Part shown: in pieces, positions 63,217 through 64,000 of the stretch
Layout: every line of letters begins with the position of its first letter
Position numbering within the stretch: the first letter of the stretch is position 1
Assembly: GCF_002252475.1 (NCBI RefSeq)
Contig: NZ_NNRK01000020.1
Span: 62,001-126,000, forward strand
Length of the DNA stretch: 64,000 bases
Direction of reading: 5' to 3'
DNA from: Brucella rhizosphaerae
GTDB lineage: Bacteria > Pseudomonadota > Alphaproteobacteria > Rhizobiales > Rhizobiaceae
Translations under genes and position numbers: made by a program
Notes under the pieces: generated by a model
Seen by the model: only the letters and a program-made list of their open reading frames with translations
What the model was told of the DNA's origin: nothing
Databases searched by the model: none

Positions 63217-63735
63217 TTAGCGGTGACCGTCGACGATCGTGTGAAGTTTGTAGCGGGCACGATGCAGGCGGCTTTTCACGGTACCGACCGAGCAGTCACA
63301 GAGTTCGGCTGCCCGTTGATAGGACTTGCCTTCAAAGACCACCAGGGCAAGCACCCGTTTATATTTAACCGGCAAGGTTTCAAGCGCCAGTTGAACCTCA
63401 TGCGCTTCGAGCGCGTATTCCTGGGACGCTTTGACCACCATATCCTGGGAAACACAATCCAGGATCCCGGGCGCTTCGCGGGTTTGGATCCGAATACGGG
63501 TACAGAATGTATTGCGCATGATGGTAAACAACCATGATTTGAGCGGCGCATAGGGTACGTATTTCGCGCGGTTGGCGATCGCCTTGACGAGCGTTTCCTG
63601 AACGAGATCGTCGACGTCTTCTCTTTGATTGTAGAATTTGCGCGCGAATGTCCTCAATGCGGGGATCATGGCAACGAGTTGGTCGGGTTCAAGCACACAG
63701 TCGGTTGTGCTCTTTTCGGGGGTTCTGCAAGACAT
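63217..63735 (-). CDS. second ECF sigma factor, EcfG-like
   Basis: A 172-residue sigma factor from the ATG at 63735; an earlier ATG at 63756 is in frame. Region 2: LVAMIPALRTFARKFYNQRE, DLVQETLVKAIANRAKYVPY, LKSWLFTIMRNTFC. Region 4: LPVKYKRVLALVVFEGKSYQ, CDCSVGTIKSR-type (here CSVGTVKSRLHRARYKL). It is a paralogue of the one at 59756, with the same LVQETLVKA core. No stress promoter was found directly before it. Confidence 0.9.
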   Translation of the reverse strand: MSCRTPEKSTTDCVLEPDQLVAMIPALRTFARKFYNQREDVDDLVQETLVKAIANRAKYVPYAPLKSWLFTIMRNTFCTRIRIQTREAPGILDCVSQDMVVKASQEYALEAHEVQLALETLPVKYKRVLALVVFEGKSYQRAAELCDCSVGTVKSRLHRARYKLHTIVDGHR

Positions 63736-63792
63736 TGCTCCAGCCTTTCCGGGCACAGCCCGGTGCGGGCAGCCGAAGCTGCCCTTTCGAGT

Positions 63793-63978
63793 CTATGAAT
63801 TTTTATGGCTTTGTTGCCCGGCCTTCACATGCTGCTCATGTGTGCCGCCACGCGAGGACGATGGGTTCTCTTTATTATCGTCACGGTTGCTGGCCTGCTT
63901 GCCGGTGTTTTTGTGGCTCTGCTGGCCGGCCTTGACGTGCTGTTCGTGGCTGCCGCCCTGGCTATGATTCTGTGCCAT
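63793..63978 (-). CDS. small repeat-containing hydrophilic stress protein
   Basis: A 61-residue hydrophilic protein with two copies of GG(S/T)HEQHVKAGQQSHKN separated by ASNRDDNKENPSSS. Gly/His/Lys/Gln-rich repeats of this kind recall GsiB/KGG-type stress proteins, though the consensus is not identical. It lies near the window edge, upstream of the second sigma factor on the same strand. It is probably disordered and protective; this is inference. Confidence 0.55.
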   Translation of the reverse strand: MAQNHSQGGSHEQHVKAGQQSHKNTGKQASNRDDNKENPSSSRGGTHEQHVKAGQQSHKNS

Positions 63979-64000
63979 TGTTTTTTCCTTCCCAATTTCA

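Noticed and set aside
1-64000. CRISPR arrays, tRNA and rRNA genes.
   Set aside because: No regularly spaced repeats and no recognisable tRNA or rRNA sequence were seen on either strand.

Overview
The window looks like part of a large plasmid of an alphaproteobacterium of the order Hyphomicrobiales; the gene types suggest a Brucella/Ochrobactrum-like host, which is an inference. The reasons are a complete repABC replication and partition operon (26.7-30.4 kb), a second RepC-family initiator without repAB (20.3-21.6 kb), a MOBP-type relaxase region with a recognisable oriT (10.4-14.1 kb), several insertion sequences, and a large block of genes preceded by promoters of the alphaproteobacterial EcfG general-stress type.

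Layout. (1) 0-7.3 kb: a GC-rich copper-resistance island, mostly on the minus strand: multicopper oxidase, cation diffusion facilitator, copper P-type ATPase, DUF411 protein, two small secreted Cys/His-rich proteins and a cytochrome c. An ATP-grasp protein follows (7.5-8.8 kb). (2) 9.3-21.7 kb: mobile backbone. It holds a HicA-like/HTH gene pair, relaxase and MobC-like genes reading away from an oriT, a VirC1/ParA-like ATPase with a ribbon-helix-helix partner, an XRE regulator, a RelB/RelE-like pair, an IS21 remnant fused in frame to a truncated Fic gene, a VbhA-like antitoxin, a DUF736 protein and the solo RepC. (3) 22.2-25.0 kb: an IS21-family element whose istB carries an in-frame amber codon. 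(4) 25.3-30.4 kb: cold-shock protein and repABC, with an intergenic antisense RNA and two parS-like palindromes. (5) 30.5-38.3 kb: scattered accessory genes (esterase, immunity-like operon, GNAT, GST with a divergent HxlR regulator, VOC protein, tyrosine recombinase). (6) 38.5-40.8 kb: an IS66-family element with a passenger ORF. (7) 40.9-64 kb: a stress island. It holds LigD, 3-methyladenine glycosylase, the large-subunit catalase KatE, a DUF892 ferritin-like protein, a DUF3008-like gene, alcohol dehydrogenase, SDR, PepSY protein, the TIGR02587/TIGR02588 pair, a glutaredoxin-like protein, a DUF6766 membrane protein, an isochorismatase-type hydrolase, two ECF sigma factors, two Crp/Fnr regulators and a lone receiver domain.

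The main result is in region 7. By eye I found fourteen copies of GGAAC-N16-NGTT between 43.7 and 60.7 kb. All fourteen have exactly the same spacing and sit upstream of, and in the same orientation as, a gene. This fits a plasmid-borne EcfG general stress response regulon, probably read by one or both of the local sigma factors. In all fourteen the first base of the -10 element is A, G or T, never the C of the textbook consensus cGTT, so the local sigma factor may have shifted its specificity.

Other notable points are the oriT with an IncP-type nic sequence, the two parS-like sites, the Fic-IstA fusion, the CDF transporter lacking two of its usual metal ligands, the DUF3008-like gene with no normal start codon directly in frame behind the DUF892 stop, and a lone IcmT/TraK-like gene with a nine-base homopolymer.
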